Assembly (NCBI RefSeq): GCF_003634755.1
Contig: NZ_RBXA01000001.1
Span: forward strand, 1,116,001 to 1,180,000
Length of the DNA stretch: 64,000 bases
Source of the DNA: Flavobacterium limicola
Lineage (GTDB): Bacteria > Bacteroidota > Bacteroidia > Flavobacteriales > Flavobacteriaceae
Reading direction: 5' to 3'
Below are positions 35,826 to 45,150 of this stretch, in pieces. Each line of letters starts with the position of its first letter. Position 1 is the first letter of the stretch. The notes below the pieces were generated by a model that worked only from the letters and a program-made list of their open reading frames with translations, did no database searches and was not told the origin of the DNA. Made by a program: the position numbers and the translations under genes.

Positions 35826-35993
35826 TTAAAACCCTTGTTTTCTATCTTTATCTGTACTGGAATTTGTTTTAAAAGGAGTAGTTCAACCGAAATATAAGGA
35901 TTACAACGATGAATTTTGTAAAAGAAATTTCATTTGGCTAAATTTACATACCTCTATGCCAAAAAATAATATGGTAGAAGTGATTGATTTATT

Positions 35994-36773
35994 ATGAAAA
36001 ATAAAATAGTTCTACTTTTATTCTTGTCGTTTTTTGTGTTAACACTTACCTCGTGTACAAATGATTCTAACGAGAGTTTTAAATTACTTATGAAAGTTGT
36101 GGAAACAACTGATAAAGGCACTTCAAAAACTTTTTTATATGTGTATAATGGGAGCCAGATAGCGAGTATTGATGGAACTCAGGACCGCACAGACTTTACC
36201 TACACGGATGGTTTAATTTCTAAAATGGTAACCCTTAATAAAACAAATCAACTTGTTGAAACTACTGAGTACAGTTACCTTAATGGTAAATTAATGAGGG
36301 TTGTGTCTTTGGGGAACTATAAAATAAACTACATTCATAATTCAGACAAAACAGTTTCTTATGAGAAACTTACTTTAGGTTCAGGGAATGAGGAAATTAA
36401 AGGATATCACGGAATATTGTACTTCGACAATGAAAATTTGATTAAAGAGGAGAGAACTTATGACAATACGCCTGTTGGAGTTGACTCAAAATACAGCATT
36501 AGTTTTGATTATGACGCTAAGAAAAATCCATTATTTAATGTTTTGGGATTCAGAGAATTATTAAATCAAAATGATAAAATTTCGATAAATAATACCGTAA
36601 TTAGTAGTGTAATTACAAGTGTTTCGAAAGATGACCAAATAACATCATCGGCTAATTTTTATACTAATTCTTTTAAATACGATTTAGATAATTACCCGAT
36701 AGAACGAGTTTCCGAAAATACTGTTGCTACTAATGGAAATGGTGGTTATTTGAAAACAGAATACTTCTATTAA
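35994..36773 (+). CDS. Lipoprotein of unknown function
   Basis: 259 residues. Lipoprotein signal ending LTLTSC (Cys at about 21), then repeated beta-strand pairs of the type FLYVYNGSQIASIDG and FTYTDGLISKMVTL. These resemble the YD-like/DUF4595 lipoproteins common in Flavobacteria. Function unknown; family assignment tentative. It is flanked by terminators on both sides, so monocistronic. Confidence 0.75.
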   Translation: MKNKIVLLLFLSFFVLTLTSCTNDSNESFKLLMKVVETTDKGTSKTFLYVYNGSQIASIDGTQDRTDFTYTDGLISKMVTLNKTNQLVETTEYSYLNGKLMRVVSLGNYKINYIHNSDKTVSYEKLTLGSGNEEIKGYHGILYFDNENLIKEERTYDNTPVGVDSKYSISFDYDAKKNPLFNVLGFRELLNQNDKISINNTVISSVITSVSKDDQITSSANFYTNSFKYDLDNYPIERVSENTVATNGNGGYLKTEYFY

Positions 36774-36795
36774 TAAAAACATTTATGTTTGTAAC

Positions 36796-36832
36796 AACCC
36801 TTTCAAAGTTTAAAACTCTGAAAGGGTTTTTT
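36796..36832 (+). terminator. Intrinsic terminator after the lipoprotein gene
   Basis: AACCCTTTC pairs with GAAAGGGTT around an A/T-rich loop and is followed by T's. Confidence 0.8.
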
Positions 36833-36921
36833 AATTTTAGATTTTTTAATACCAATGAAAAAAGATCTAAATCTCATTTAATTCGCTAAAATTATTCAAA
36901 TTTGTAGTAAATAAAATAGCA

Positions 36922-37872
36922 ATGCAATTCAGAACCCAAATCCCCATTTCTAAAAGTAATTATCCCATAGATTATAATGCTATAATTATGTCTTTAGGTT
37001 CTTGTTTTGCGGTAAATATGGCCGAGAAACTGGACTATTATAAATTTCAAAATAGTTGTAATCCATTTGGTATTTTATTCCATCCGTTGGCGATTGAAAA
37101 GCTAATTGATTTTGTTGTTTCTGGAAAGCAGTTTACAGAAAACGACATTTTTTTTCACAATGAACGCTGGCATAGTTCTGATGTTCATTCGGATTTGAGT
37201 AGTTCAGATAAAGAGGATTTATTAACATCCTTGAATGCCTTAATCAAATCAACTAATCAACAAATAACTGAATCAACGCATATCATTATCACGTATGGCA
37301 CTTCGTGGGTATATCGAAATATAGAAAGCGATTCTATTGTGGCGAATTGCCATAAAGTGCTACAAAAGCAGTTTAAGAAAGAATTGCTTTCTATTGAAGA
37401 AATAAAAAAAAGTATAGTAAATACGCTGGAATTAATTCATGCTGTAAACCCTGATTGCACTATTATTTTTACGGTTTCACCGGTACGACACATCAAAGAT
37501 GGTTTTGTCGAAAACCAATGGAGCAAGGCCAATATAATTAGTGCGCTTCATGGGACTTTTGACTTTCGACTTTCGACTATAAATTACTTTCCCAGCTACG
37601 AGATCATGATGGATGAACTTCGGGATTACCGTTTTTATGCCGAAGACATGTTGCATCCTAATCAAGTGGCAATCGATTATATTTGGAAGCGATTTAAAGA
37701 AACTTCCATTTCAGAAACCGTTTTTGCTGTGATGGATGAAGTAGAAAGTATTCAAAAAAGTCTTTCGCACAAACCTTTTAACCCAAATTCTGAAAGTCAT
37801 TTGAAGTTTGAGTCGAAAGTCAGAGAAAAAATCACTAAATTGGAAAATCAATATTCATTCATGAAATTTTAA
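36922..37872 (+). CDS. GSCFA-domain protein (SGNH-hydrolase-like)
   Basis: 316 residues. The name-giving motif is readable near residue 30 (MSLGSCFAVNMAEKL), then NPFGILFHPLAIEKL, ITYGTSWVY, FTVSPVRH and the DMLHPNQVAIDYIW block with a possible catalytic Asp-His pair. GSCFA proteins are distant SGNH/GDSL-like hydrolases of unknown substrate. It is followed after two bases by the DUF4230 gene, so one operon. Confidence 0.92.
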   Translation: MQFRTQIPISKSNYPIDYNAIIMSLGSCFAVNMAEKLDYYKFQNSCNPFGILFHPLAIEKLIDFVVSGKQFTENDIFFHNERWHSSDVHSDLSSSDKEDLLTSLNALIKSTNQQITESTHIIITYGTSWVYRNIESDSIVANCHKVLQKQFKKELLSIEEIKKSIVNTLELIHAVNPDCTIIFTVSPVRHIKDGFVENQWSKANIISALHGTFDFRLSTINYFPSYEIMMDELRDYRFYAEDMLHPNQVAIDYIWKRFKETSISETVFAVMDEVESIQKSLSHKPFNPNSESHLKFESKVREKITKLENQYSFMKF

Positions 37873-37874
37873 TT

Positions 37875-38495
37875 ATGCTTAAAAGAATACTTATTGGAAT
37901 AGCAGTTATTGGCGGAATATTTTTGTTGTTTAAATATTGCGATTTTAAGAAAAACGATGATGAGGATATCACGTACAACACGAATATTATTCAACAACAA
38001 ATTCTGAACGTAGGGAAATTGGTCGTTACAGAAGGACATTTCTCTGAAGTGATAACCTATAAAAATCAGCAAAAATACTTGATGGACATGCTTTCTTTCG
38101 AGAAAAAAGCTTTGGTTGTTGTCAATGCTGATGTAACTGTAGCGTATGATTTACACAAAATGAAATACGATATCGATGAGGTAAATAAAACCATAACGAT
38201 TGTAAGTATTCCAAAAGAAGAAATAAAAATCAGTCCGGACATTCAATTTTATGATGTAGAGCAAAGTAAACTGAATCCTTTTACGGGAGATGATTACAAT
38301 AAAATCAACAAATCGGTAAAAGCTAATCTGGCTAAGAAAATAGAAAAATCGTCCTTAAAAACGAATGCTCAAAACCGATTGATTAGCGAGTTGTCTAAAC
38401 TATTAATCACAACGAGTCAGTTGGGTTGGACTTTAAAATACGAAGGTAAAATTATCGAAAGCGAGAAAGATTTCGGGCAAAAAATAAAATTATAA
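37875..38495 (+). CDS. DUF4230-family membrane-anchored protein
   Basis: 206 residues. N-terminal membrane anchor (MLKRILIGIAVIGGIFLLFK), then an extracytoplasmic alpha-beta domain (VGKLVVTEGHFSEVITY, VNADVTVAYDLHKMKYDID) matching DUF4230. Function unknown. It is coupled to the GSCFA gene by a two-base gap and ends at a strong bidirectional terminator. Confidence 0.85.
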   Translation: MLKRILIGIAVIGGIFLLFKYCDFKKNDDEDITYNTNIIQQQILNVGKLVVTEGHFSEVITYKNQQKYLMDMLSFEKKALVVVNADVTVAYDLHKMKYDIDEVNKTITIVSIPKEEIKISPDIQFYDVEQSKLNPFTGDDYNKINKSVKANLAKKIEKSSLKTNAQNRLISELSKLLITTSQLGWTLKYEGKIIESEKDFGQKIKL

Positions 38496-38498
38496 TTA

Positions 38499-38567
38499 AA
38501 AAATGAACCGCAAATTCGTAAATTATTAGAGTTGTCTAAAATCTGCGAATTTGAGGTTCATTTTTTT
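38499..38567. terminator. Large bidirectional terminator between convergent genes
   Basis: The outer arms AAATGAACC/GGTTCATTT and inner arms CAAATTCG/CGAATTTG form an 18-bp stem with one mismatch around a long loop, with A's before and T's after. It serves the DUF4230 gene (+) and the hydroxylase gene (-). Confidence 0.85.
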
Positions 38568-40323
38568 AAGCTTTCTCTTTATCAAAAATCAAGTCTAAAC
38601 CACCAGCAATCAAATGCGCTACTTCGGGTCTTTTTACTTTCAATTGATCCAGATAAACCATTATTTCCTGCAATAATTGAGGTTCGTTTCGGTCATTCAG
38701 TAGCTCGGTAATTTCAACAGCTAACAACCAATCGTTTGTATGATTGGTTCGTAATTTATCAAAAATTAGAGCCAAAGAAGTTTCAGTATCCTTCGTTTCT
38801 CTTATGTTTCGAACTGTTTGGTATAAAACCTCTAAATCGTCACGTTCAGCGGTATGTTTTGCCTTGATGGTTTTGCTTGTTGGTACATGCGAAATCAAAT
38901 CAAAACTATTCACATCAGCGGGTCCTGAAAATGCTGAAATCACTTTTTTACCAACAGCCATATCATAAATTCCCCATTCTGGTTGGAACAGAATAGTTGC
39001 TCCATGAGTCACGGTACAATTCTTTAAACTGATTAAAATAATCTCTCCGTGCAAGTTTCTGGATCCAGTGATAATTTCCCCTTTTACAGTAATATCTCCT
39101 TCGAATTCTAAAGTTACAGTTTTACTTTCCGTGATAGAATAAGCGCTTAAATCTCTTGGACTCATGTCTTCAATCGCTAGATTTATACCTTTAAGTTTTC
39201 CAATAGGACTTCCAAAACCTTCGGTATGTTTAGTAGTTCCATGACCAACTAATTCTTTTTCACGGTATGACAATGCCGTTTTTCCAGTTGTTTGGATATA
39301 AACGGGTTTTCCTTCTTCTTCAATTACATTGGTGAAAACGCCCGAAATTTGGATTCCAGTACTCAATTCAATCGTTCCTAAAGCATTCGAATGAATCAAT
39401 TTATTAATTCCTGATAATCCTCCAGTACGCAACGCCATTTTATTAGCAAACTCTTCCAAAACCAAGCTTAAATAAGCAAAATCGGGTGTTACATATAGTT
39501 GCGGTTGCAGTTTTGTAATGTCAAAACTCTGGTTCGCTGCTGATATATCGTAAGGTATTTTCTTCACATTATCCGTCATGCACCATGCACTTTCTCCAAT
39601 CGATGAAAGCAGTCCGGCACCATAAATTTTTGGATTGTCAACAGTTCCTATCAAACCATATTCCACGGTCCACCAATGCAGGTTTCTGATTTGTGCCATT
39701 TCGGATAATTCACCCATGTTATTCTGCAAATCTTCCACTGCTTTTTCGGCAGCATCAATATCAGCTTGCGGCGTATCTTCGGCTTCTTTCAAGATAGAAA
39801 GCAGTCGGATGGCTTCATACATTTGGTAATCTTTGTGCGAAGAAATCGCTTTACAGCCTATTTCCCCAAAACGACGCAGGTATTCCGCATATTCCGGATT
39901 GGCAATAATGGGAGCATGACCGGCACCTTCATGAATAATATCCGGTGCAGGGGTGTATTCTATATGTTCAAGTTGGCGAATGTCAGAAGCAATTACCAGC
40001 ACATTATAAGCCTGAAATTCCATAAAAGCATTCGGCGGAATAAATCCATCCACGGCAACAGCAGCCCAACCTATTTCGGTCAGAATACGGTTCATGCCGT
40101 ACATGCTTGGAATGTTATCTACTTCGATTCCTGTTTTTTTCAATCCTTCCAAGTAAGAACTGTGAGCTACTTTTGATAAGTAATCTACATTTTTGCGCAT
40201 CACATAACGCCAAACCGCTTGATTTATGGGCGTGTAATCGCTATAATCCTGAGGTTTAATGAATTGTTTTAAGTGCTTTGGCAATCGGTCTAATAACGGA
40301 TTGCTTTCTATAGTTGAGTTCAT
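38566..40323 (-). CDS. Aromatic amino acid (phenylalanine) hydroxylase, long form
   Basis: 585 residues. The catalytic domain has the tetrahydrobiopterin-hydroxylase iron site: H131 and H136 in PDIIHEGAGHAP, and probably E221 in HWWTVEYG. The spacing from H136 to E221 is 85 residues rather than the usual 40, because an Ala/Glu-rich helical insertion lies around 172-215 (LKEAEDTPQADIDAAEKA). A C-terminal extension of roughly 250 residues (ALSYREKELVGHG, EFEGDITVKGEII) is absent from short bacterial enzymes. Expected reaction: Phe to Tyr with O2 and pterin. The long form seems usual in Bacteroidota. Confidence 0.9.
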   Translation of the reverse strand: MNSTIESNPLLDRLPKHLKQFIKPQDYSDYTPINQAVWRYVMRKNVDYLSKVAHSSYLEGLKKTGIEVDNIPSMYGMNRILTEIGWAAVAVDGFIPPNAFMEFQAYNVLVIASDIRQLEHIEYTPAPDIIHEGAGHAPIIANPEYAEYLRRFGEIGCKAISSHKDYQMYEAIRLLSILKEAEDTPQADIDAAEKAVEDLQNNMGELSEMAQIRNLHWWTVEYGLIGTVDNPKIYGAGLLSSIGESAWCMTDNVKKIPYDISAANQSFDITKLQPQLYVTPDFAYLSLVLEEFANKMALRTGGLSGINKLIHSNALGTIELSTGIQISGVFTNVIEEEGKPVYIQTTGKTALSYREKELVGHGTTKHTEGFGSPIGKLKGINLAIEDMSPRDLSAYSITESKTVTLEFEGDITVKGEIITGSRNLHGEIILISLKNCTVTHGATILFQPEWGIYDMAVGKKVISAFSGPADVNSFDLISHVPTSKTIKAKHTAERDDLEVLYQTVRNIRETKDTETSLALIFDKLRTNHTNDWLLAVEITELLNDRNEPQLLQEIMVYLDQLKVKRPEVAHLIAGGLDLIFDKEKA

Positions 40324-40347
40324 ATCGAAAACGTTGTAGTTCTGCTA

Positions 40348-40355
40348 CAAAAGTA
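40348..40355 (-). promoter_or_regulatory. Bacteroidota -7 box (TACTTTTG) for the hydroxylase gene
   Basis: On the minus strand this reads TACTTTTG, matching TAnnTTTG, 25 bases before the start codon. Confidence 0.55.
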
Positions 40356-40361
40356 CGAATT

Positions 40362-40511
40362 TCAGGAGCTATTTCCCGCTTTTCATTGCAAGTTTTTACA
40401 AACCCGTTTGTTTTTCTAAAGTTAATAAAAGAGCTTCCTTTGGTCGCTTTTTATAAACAAGAAAAATAAAAACGGCTTTCGCAAAAAGCTTTTCATTGCA
40501 ATCGGGGCTAG
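40362..40511 (+). repeat. Dispersed extragenic repeat, copy C
   Basis: 150 bp between two minus-strand genes. It begins TCAGGAGCTATTTCCCGCTT, has an inner GAGCTTCCTTTGGTCGCTTT and ends TTGCAATCGGGGCTA. The same three landmarks occur in copy D at 55.9 kb, and the ends in copies A and E. It is non-coding and fills most of the 224-base gap. Confidence 0.75.
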
Positions 40512-40547
40512 GGGAGTTGGGGATTGAAAGATGCCCTTTGGAATTTA

Positions 40548-41681
40548 CTACTTCACCAATTCAAACACCAAAACCTGCGTTTTCTGTTTGTCAGAAAAAT
40601 TATTATCCGATACAAAAATGAGAGATGGATTGCCATTTGAGAGTTTTGGTCCAAAAGTAAGTCCTTCGATGTTATCAATAAAAATTCCCAAATCATCCAT
40701 GTTTAGTATCAGTTTTTTAGAAGCCAATTCCAATTTTTGGTTTTGCAAGTAAGGGTGATTTTTAACGTTAGTTGCCTTTTTCAAATCACACAAAAATACT
40801 TTTACCGTGCAGGCTTGTGTTCCGGTCGAGTAGGAGCGTTCCACAACTAGCAATTGGTTTTTAGCATAATGCTGAATTGCCGAAATGCCATTTACAGCAA
40901 AAGCTCCTTTCGGATTGGGTTCACGAGCAATAGGTTCTAGTTGGTAGCCAAATTGAGCGATGTTCTTTTTTGTTTTGGCATCAAATTGATACAATCTGAT
41001 TAAACCTCCTTTGCTGGTATTGGCTTGTTCGCCGTCTTCAAATAAAGGTTCTTCAATGTTGGTGTAGATATTTTTATACTTTTCGTCAAAAGTAATTCCT
41101 TCTAAAGTCCCGTTGTTTCTAGGGCCTTTTTCCAGTTGCTGCATTTTTAAATTTTCAGGCAGTGTAACATTGCCCAGAAAAGTAGCTTTTAAATCCATGA
41201 AATTAATAGAAGGATTTTGTAAAACTTCCTTATCTGCAGTAATCACTCGGGCACCTTCGCTACTCCAAATTAAAGAATTCGTTTTTGGGTTGTATCGCAT
41301 ATCTTCAGGATCTGCAGAAGTGGTTGGATTGGTATTCCAATTGCCATAACTTTTTCCGGTTTCATCTTTCAAATAAGTTACGTTTTGAAAAGCAAAACTT
41401 TTTATTTTGTCTTTGGACAAATTAATCTTTGCCGTATAAAATCTGGAATCGTTAAACACCGATCTATCATCACATATTAGGTAGTACAAATCGTTTTTTG
41501 CATCATAATCGATTCCGGATAATCCGCCCACTTTGGTATTCTGAAATGTTTCCTCAAAAGGAATTTCAATTGAACTGATTAGCTTCAAACTTGGCGTTGC
41601 TTTGTTTTCAGCGGTTTGTTTTAAATTTGAACAAGAAAATAAAAAAGCTGGAAATACTGCAAGAAATAATAATTTACGCAT
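40548..41681 (-). CDS. Lipoprotein of the esterase-like phytase family
   Basis: 377 residues from the ATG at 41681, which gives a lipoprotein signal MRKLLFLAVFPAFLFSC; an outer ATG at 41705 only adds eight residues. Beta-propeller-like blocks follow: GGLSGIDYDAKNDLYYLICD, NPTTSADPEDMRYNPKTNSL, GTLEGITFDEKYKNIYTNIE and IDNIEGLTFGPKLSNG. These match the family named for esterase-like activity of phytase. Enzyme activity here is unproven; phosphate-ester or Ca-dependent binding is possible. Confidence 0.82.
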   Translation of the reverse strand: MRKLLFLAVFPAFLFSCSNLKQTAENKATPSLKLISSIEIPFEETFQNTKVGGLSGIDYDAKNDLYYLICDDRSVFNDSRFYTAKINLSKDKIKSFAFQNVTYLKDETGKSYGNWNTNPTTSADPEDMRYNPKTNSLIWSSEGARVITADKEVLQNPSINFMDLKATFLGNVTLPENLKMQQLEKGPRNNGTLEGITFDEKYKNIYTNIEEPLFEDGEQANTSKGGLIRLYQFDAKTKKNIAQFGYQLEPIAREPNPKGAFAVNGISAIQHYAKNQLLVVERSYSTGTQACTVKVFLCDLKKATNVKNHPYLQNQKLELASKKLILNMDDLGIFIDNIEGLTFGPKLSNGNPSLIFVSDNNFSDKQKTQVLVFELVK

Positions 41682-41742
41682 AAAGGAATGTGTTGCTGTT
41701 TGCAATATGGAACAGGTTTTGGATTAAAAAATACTTTAGAAA

Positions 41743-42144
41743 CTATGAATTGTTCGTTTGGTTTTTTTCAAGATTGCGGAAATAGTCAATTTTGTAATGG
41801 AACATTTCAGCCATATTTTTAGCGCGAAGTTTTGCTTCTTCGGCTAATGTGCCTACAAATAAACTATCGGTAGTTTCTGTGAAAATTTGCATCCAGCGGT
41901 CAAAATGTTCTTTGGAGACTGGCAGTTGTTTATGAGGGGGAAATGGACTTCCGGAATAGGAATGCACTTCAAGTAAAATAGTTTGCCAAAAGCGGTACAT
42001 TTTTTCCAGATGTTCGGGCCATCGATTTCCTATTTTCTCATTGAAAATGAGTCCAATAAATTCGTCTTTTTGAACTTTGGAATAAAAAGTATCAACCAGT
42101 AATTTGATATCGTCGAATGTAGTAATGTCGTTTTGTGGTGTCAT
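41743..42144 (-). CDS. Group III truncated hemoglobin
   Basis: 133 residues from the ATG at 42144; a longer frame to 42171 includes a terminator hairpin and was not used. Globin features: DDIKLLVDTFYSKVQKDEFI, IGNRWPEHLEKMYRFWQTIL, the proximal His probably in PVSKEHFDRWMQIF, and a C-terminal helix. Group III globins bind O2/NO in the cytoplasm; the exact role varies. It follows the DUF4136 gene on the same strand but a hairpin separates them. Confidence 0.88.
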   Translation of the reverse strand: MTPQNDITTFDDIKLLVDTFYSKVQKDEFIGLIFNEKIGNRWPEHLEKMYRFWQTILLEVHSYSGSPFPPHKQLPVSKEHFDRWMQIFTETTDSLFVGTLAEEAKLRAKNMAEMFHYKIDYFRNLEKNQTNNS

Positions 42145-42151
42145 GATTGGG

Positions 42152-42186
42152 TATAAAAAAAGCCTACGCAAAGGTAGACTTTTATG
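42152..42186 (-). terminator. Intrinsic terminator after the DUF4136 gene
   Basis: On the minus strand, AAAAGTCTACC and CGTAGGCTTTT pair around TTTG (one T:G pair) and run into T's. It lies between the DUF4136 gene and the hemoglobin start. Confidence 0.7.
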
Positions 42187-42204
42187 TTTGAATCTGATGG
42201 GAAA

Positions 42205-42741
42205 CTATTTTGCTTTAGGTGGAAATTGCTCTAAAATTTTAGCAACAAATTCGTTGATTCGTTTTTCTTTTTCACTGCGGTTTTCAGTCAAATAACCAAC
42301 GCCTTCTCCTTGCCAAATCAATTCTTTTTTCTTGGCATCTATTAAATCAATATACAACGTTCCTTCTGTTGAGGAAGAAACAAAAGTGCTGCGGCCTCCC
42401 CATAAATAAGGATTCCATCCCCATCCCCAACCGTAACCCCAACCGGCGTTGTATTGGTTTACGTCAATTCGTTCTCTTTCTTTGGTAAGTATATTGATTA
42501 GCAAATCTGGATTTTCACTTTTGGTCATGCCTTTTAAGCTTAATTCTCGGTCTATTGCATTGAGTATTCTTTTTTTATCCAATTCTGAAATCTCAACTTT
42601 ATCGATTCCTTTTTTATGAAAAGCGTATGTTTTATATTGACTAAAATCTACCTTGTTATCATAATCGGAATATACTTTTACGGAACTGCAGGAGACAGCT
42701 AAGAAAAGTAAAAGTACTGGGAGGAGTTTAATTGCTTTCAT
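42205..42741 (-). CDS. DUF4136-family lipoprotein
   Basis: 178 residues. Lipoprotein signal MKAIKLLPVLLLFLAVSCSS with Cys at about 18. The body YSDYDNKVDFSQYKTYAFHK, then ILNAIDRELSLKGMTKSENP, and a Gly/Trp/Tyr-rich loop (GWGYGWGWGWNPYLWGG) match DUF4136. Likely anchored in a membrane facing the periplasm; function unknown. Confidence 0.85.
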   Translation of the reverse strand: MKAIKLLPVLLLFLAVSCSSVKVYSDYDNKVDFSQYKTYAFHKKGIDKVEISELDKKRILNAIDRELSLKGMTKSENPDLLINILTKERERIDVNQYNAGWGYGWGWGWNPYLWGGRSTFVSSSTEGTLYIDLIDAKKKELIWQGEGVGYLTENRSEKEKRINEFVAKILEQFPPKAK

Positions 42742-42789
42742 GGCTTGATTATTAAATTACTAAATGTTATTAAAGATACGTTCAAATTT

Positions 42790-44772
42790 TTAAAAATCCA
42801 ACAAATTGTCGGCTACTATGTTAGGGATGGTGACTTTCAACAAAGGTTGTGTTTCCATTGCTCGTTTGATGGCAAATAGTGCGCCTTCGTTTCTAGCCCA
42901 GCTTCTTCGGGAAATCCCGTTGTTGACATCCCAGAAAAGCATTGATGTTAAACGTTTTGAGGCTTCTTTTGAACCATCAAGAACCATACCAAATCCTCCG
43001 TTAATTACCTCGCCCCAGCCAACTCCTCCGCCATTATGAATAGAAACCCAAGTGGCACCGCGAAAACTGTCTCCAATGACGTTTTGAATTGCCATATCAG
43101 CCGTAAAACGGGAGCCGTCATAGATATTTGAAGTTTCTCTGTACGGCGAATCAGTGCCAGAAACATCGTGGTGATCGCGACCCAAAACGACAGTTCCTAT
43201 TTCGCCTTTTGCAATAGCCTGATTAAAAGCTTCGGCAATTTTTACGCGACCTTCAGCATCAGCGTAAAGAATTCGCGCTTGAGAACCCACAACCAATTTA
43301 TTTTCCTGAGCGCCTTTTATCCAGTGAATGTTATCCTGCATTTGTTGCTGAATTTCTTCGGGAGCCGTTTTTGCCATTTCTTCGAGAACTTGGCAAGCAA
43401 TTATATCTGTTTTGGCTAAATCTTCCGTTTTTCCCGAAGCACAAACCCATCGAAAAGGGCCAAAACCATAATCAAAACACATAGGTCCCATGATATCCTG
43501 TACATAACTCGGATACCTGAAATCGATATGATTTTCTGCCATTACATCAGCACCGGCGCGGGAAGCTTCCAGTAAGAAAGCATTTCCGTAATCAAAGAAA
43601 TACGTTCCTTTGGCGGTATGTTTATTGATAGCAGTCGTATGGCGGCGTAATGTTTCCTGTACTTTTATTTTGAATAAATCAGGTTTTTCAGCCATCATTA
43701 TATTCGCTTCTTCAAAGGAAATATCAGCAGGATAATAACCGCCCGCCCAAGGATTGTGCAACGAAGTCTGATCAGAGCCTAAATCGATATGGATGTTTTC
43801 TTCGTCAAATTTTTCCCAAACATCAACCACGTTTCCAAGATATCCGATGGAAACAACTTCTTTATTGGCTTGCGCCAAAGCGACTCTTTTTACTAGTTCA
43901 TCCACATCATCAATGACTTCATTGATCCATCCCTGACTGTGGCGAATGTTCGTTATTTTTGGGTTTACTTCGGCACAAACTGTGATGCAACCGGCAATAT
44001 TTCCGGCCTTTGGTTGTGCGCCAGACATTCCGCCTAAACCGGAAGTGACGAATAAACCACCTTTTGGACTGCGTTTTATTTTTCGAAAACCATTCAAAAC
44101 CGTAATGGTTGTTCCGTGTACAATACCTTGCGGACCAATGTACATGTAACTTCCTGCTGTCATTTGTCCGTATTGAGAAACGCCCAATGCATTCATTTTT
44201 TCCCAATCGTCCGGTTTAGAATAATTAGGAATTACCATTCCGTTTGTCACGACAACTCGCGGAGCTTCTTTGTGGGAAGGGAACAATCCCATTGGATGCC
44301 CGGAATACATTGTCAAGGTTTGCTCATCGGTCATTTCTGATAAGTATTGCATCGTCAATAAATACTGTGCCCAGTTTTGAAAAACGGCTCCATTTCCACC
44401 GTAAGTAATTAATTCATGCGGATGTTGTGCCACGGCATAATCCAAGTTGTTTTGAATCATCAGCATAATCGCTTTGGCCTGTTCGCTTTTTCCTGGATAT
44501 TCAGTTATTGGTCTTGCATACATTTTATAATCCGGACGAAAGCGATACATATAAATGCGGCCGTAAGTTTCCAGTTCTTCTGAGAATTCTTTGATTAATT
44601 CAGCGTGATGTTGCGGTTCAAAATAGCGTAAAGCATTACAAAGGGCCAGTTTTTTCTCTTCTACCGAAAGAATTTCTTTTCGTTTTGGAGCATGATTTAT
44701 GTCGGTTTCGTATGGTTTTGGTTTTGGTAAAACCGAAGGAATTCCCTGTTGTATTTGTTCTTGAAAAGTCAT
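42790..44772 (-). CDS. hutU: Urocanate hydratase (long Bacteroidota type)
   Basis: 660 residues, about 100 more than the classic 550-residue enzyme, as in the long form common in Bacteroidota. The NAD+ site GGLGGMSGAQPKAGN is conserved, as are YGGNGAVFQNWAQY near residue 121, the catalytic-region Cys in FGPFRWVCASG and the C-terminal IHNGGGVGWGEVINGGFGM. It hydrates urocanate to imidazolone propionate in His breakdown. No other hut gene is adjacent in this window. Confidence 0.95.
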   Translation of the reverse strand: MTFQEQIQQGIPSVLPKPKPYETDINHAPKRKEILSVEEKKLALCNALRYFEPQHHAELIKEFSEELETYGRIYMYRFRPDYKMYARPITEYPGKSEQAKAIMLMIQNNLDYAVAQHPHELITYGGNGAVFQNWAQYLLTMQYLSEMTDEQTLTMYSGHPMGLFPSHKEAPRVVVTNGMVIPNYSKPDDWEKMNALGVSQYGQMTAGSYMYIGPQGIVHGTTITVLNGFRKIKRSPKGGLFVTSGLGGMSGAQPKAGNIAGCITVCAEVNPKITNIRHSQGWINEVIDDVDELVKRVALAQANKEVVSIGYLGNVVDVWEKFDEENIHIDLGSDQTSLHNPWAGGYYPADISFEEANIMMAEKPDLFKIKVQETLRRHTTAINKHTAKGTYFFDYGNAFLLEASRAGADVMAENHIDFRYPSYVQDIMGPMCFDYGFGPFRWVCASGKTEDLAKTDIIACQVLEEMAKTAPEEIQQQMQDNIHWIKGAQENKLVVGSQARILYADAEGRVKIAEAFNQAIAKGEIGTVVLGRDHHDVSGTDSPYRETSNIYDGSRFTADMAIQNVIGDSFRGATWVSIHNGGGVGWGEVINGGFGMVLDGSKEASKRLTSMLFWDVNNGISRRSWARNEGALFAIKRAMETQPLLKVTIPNIVADNLLDF

Positions 44773-44849
44773 GTTTTAAATGTGTATTGTGTTGTTGTAA
44801 ATGCGTATTTATCCAATTAATGATACTGAATAACACGACTTAACACTGC

Positions 44850-45026
44850 TTACTTTTTATTACTTCCTGTTTTTTTATCAAAACCATAAGGACAATGACG
44901 ACAACCACTTTTACAGCAATATCCTCGCTTTAAATGGTGTTTTTCGGTAAAACATTTATATCCTTCCGGTGTGTAATAGAAATCTTCCCCTTCTATTAAT
45001 TTATTTTCATTACTTTGGTCAATCAT
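44850..45026 (-). CDS. DUF5522-type small Cys-rich protein
   Basis: 58 codons from the ATG at 45026 to the stop at 44850. The sequence MIDQSNENKLIEGEDFYYTP is followed by GYKCFTEKHHLKRG and the conserved end GYCCKSGCRHCPYGF. Five Cys in the C-terminal 25 residues suggest a metal or Fe-S site. It matches a small conserved family annotated DUF5522; function unknown. It is transcribed away from the following + strand gene. Confidence 0.8.
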   Translation of the reverse strand: MIDQSNENKLIEGEDFYYTPEGYKCFTEKHHLKRGYCCKSGCRHCPYGFDKKTGSNKK

Positions 45027-45150
45027 ATTTGGGAATGTTCTATTGTAAAATTCATTTAGTTTTTATAATTCAGCAAGGTCAACTCAAACGATTGAGTATT
45101 TCATTAAATAGAACCATTTTATCATTACAAATTTATAAATTTTATAGCGA

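Noticed and set aside
39766..40176. 136-residue + strand frame
   Set aside because: Antisense to the aromatic amino acid hydroxylase, which has a complete iron site on the other strand.
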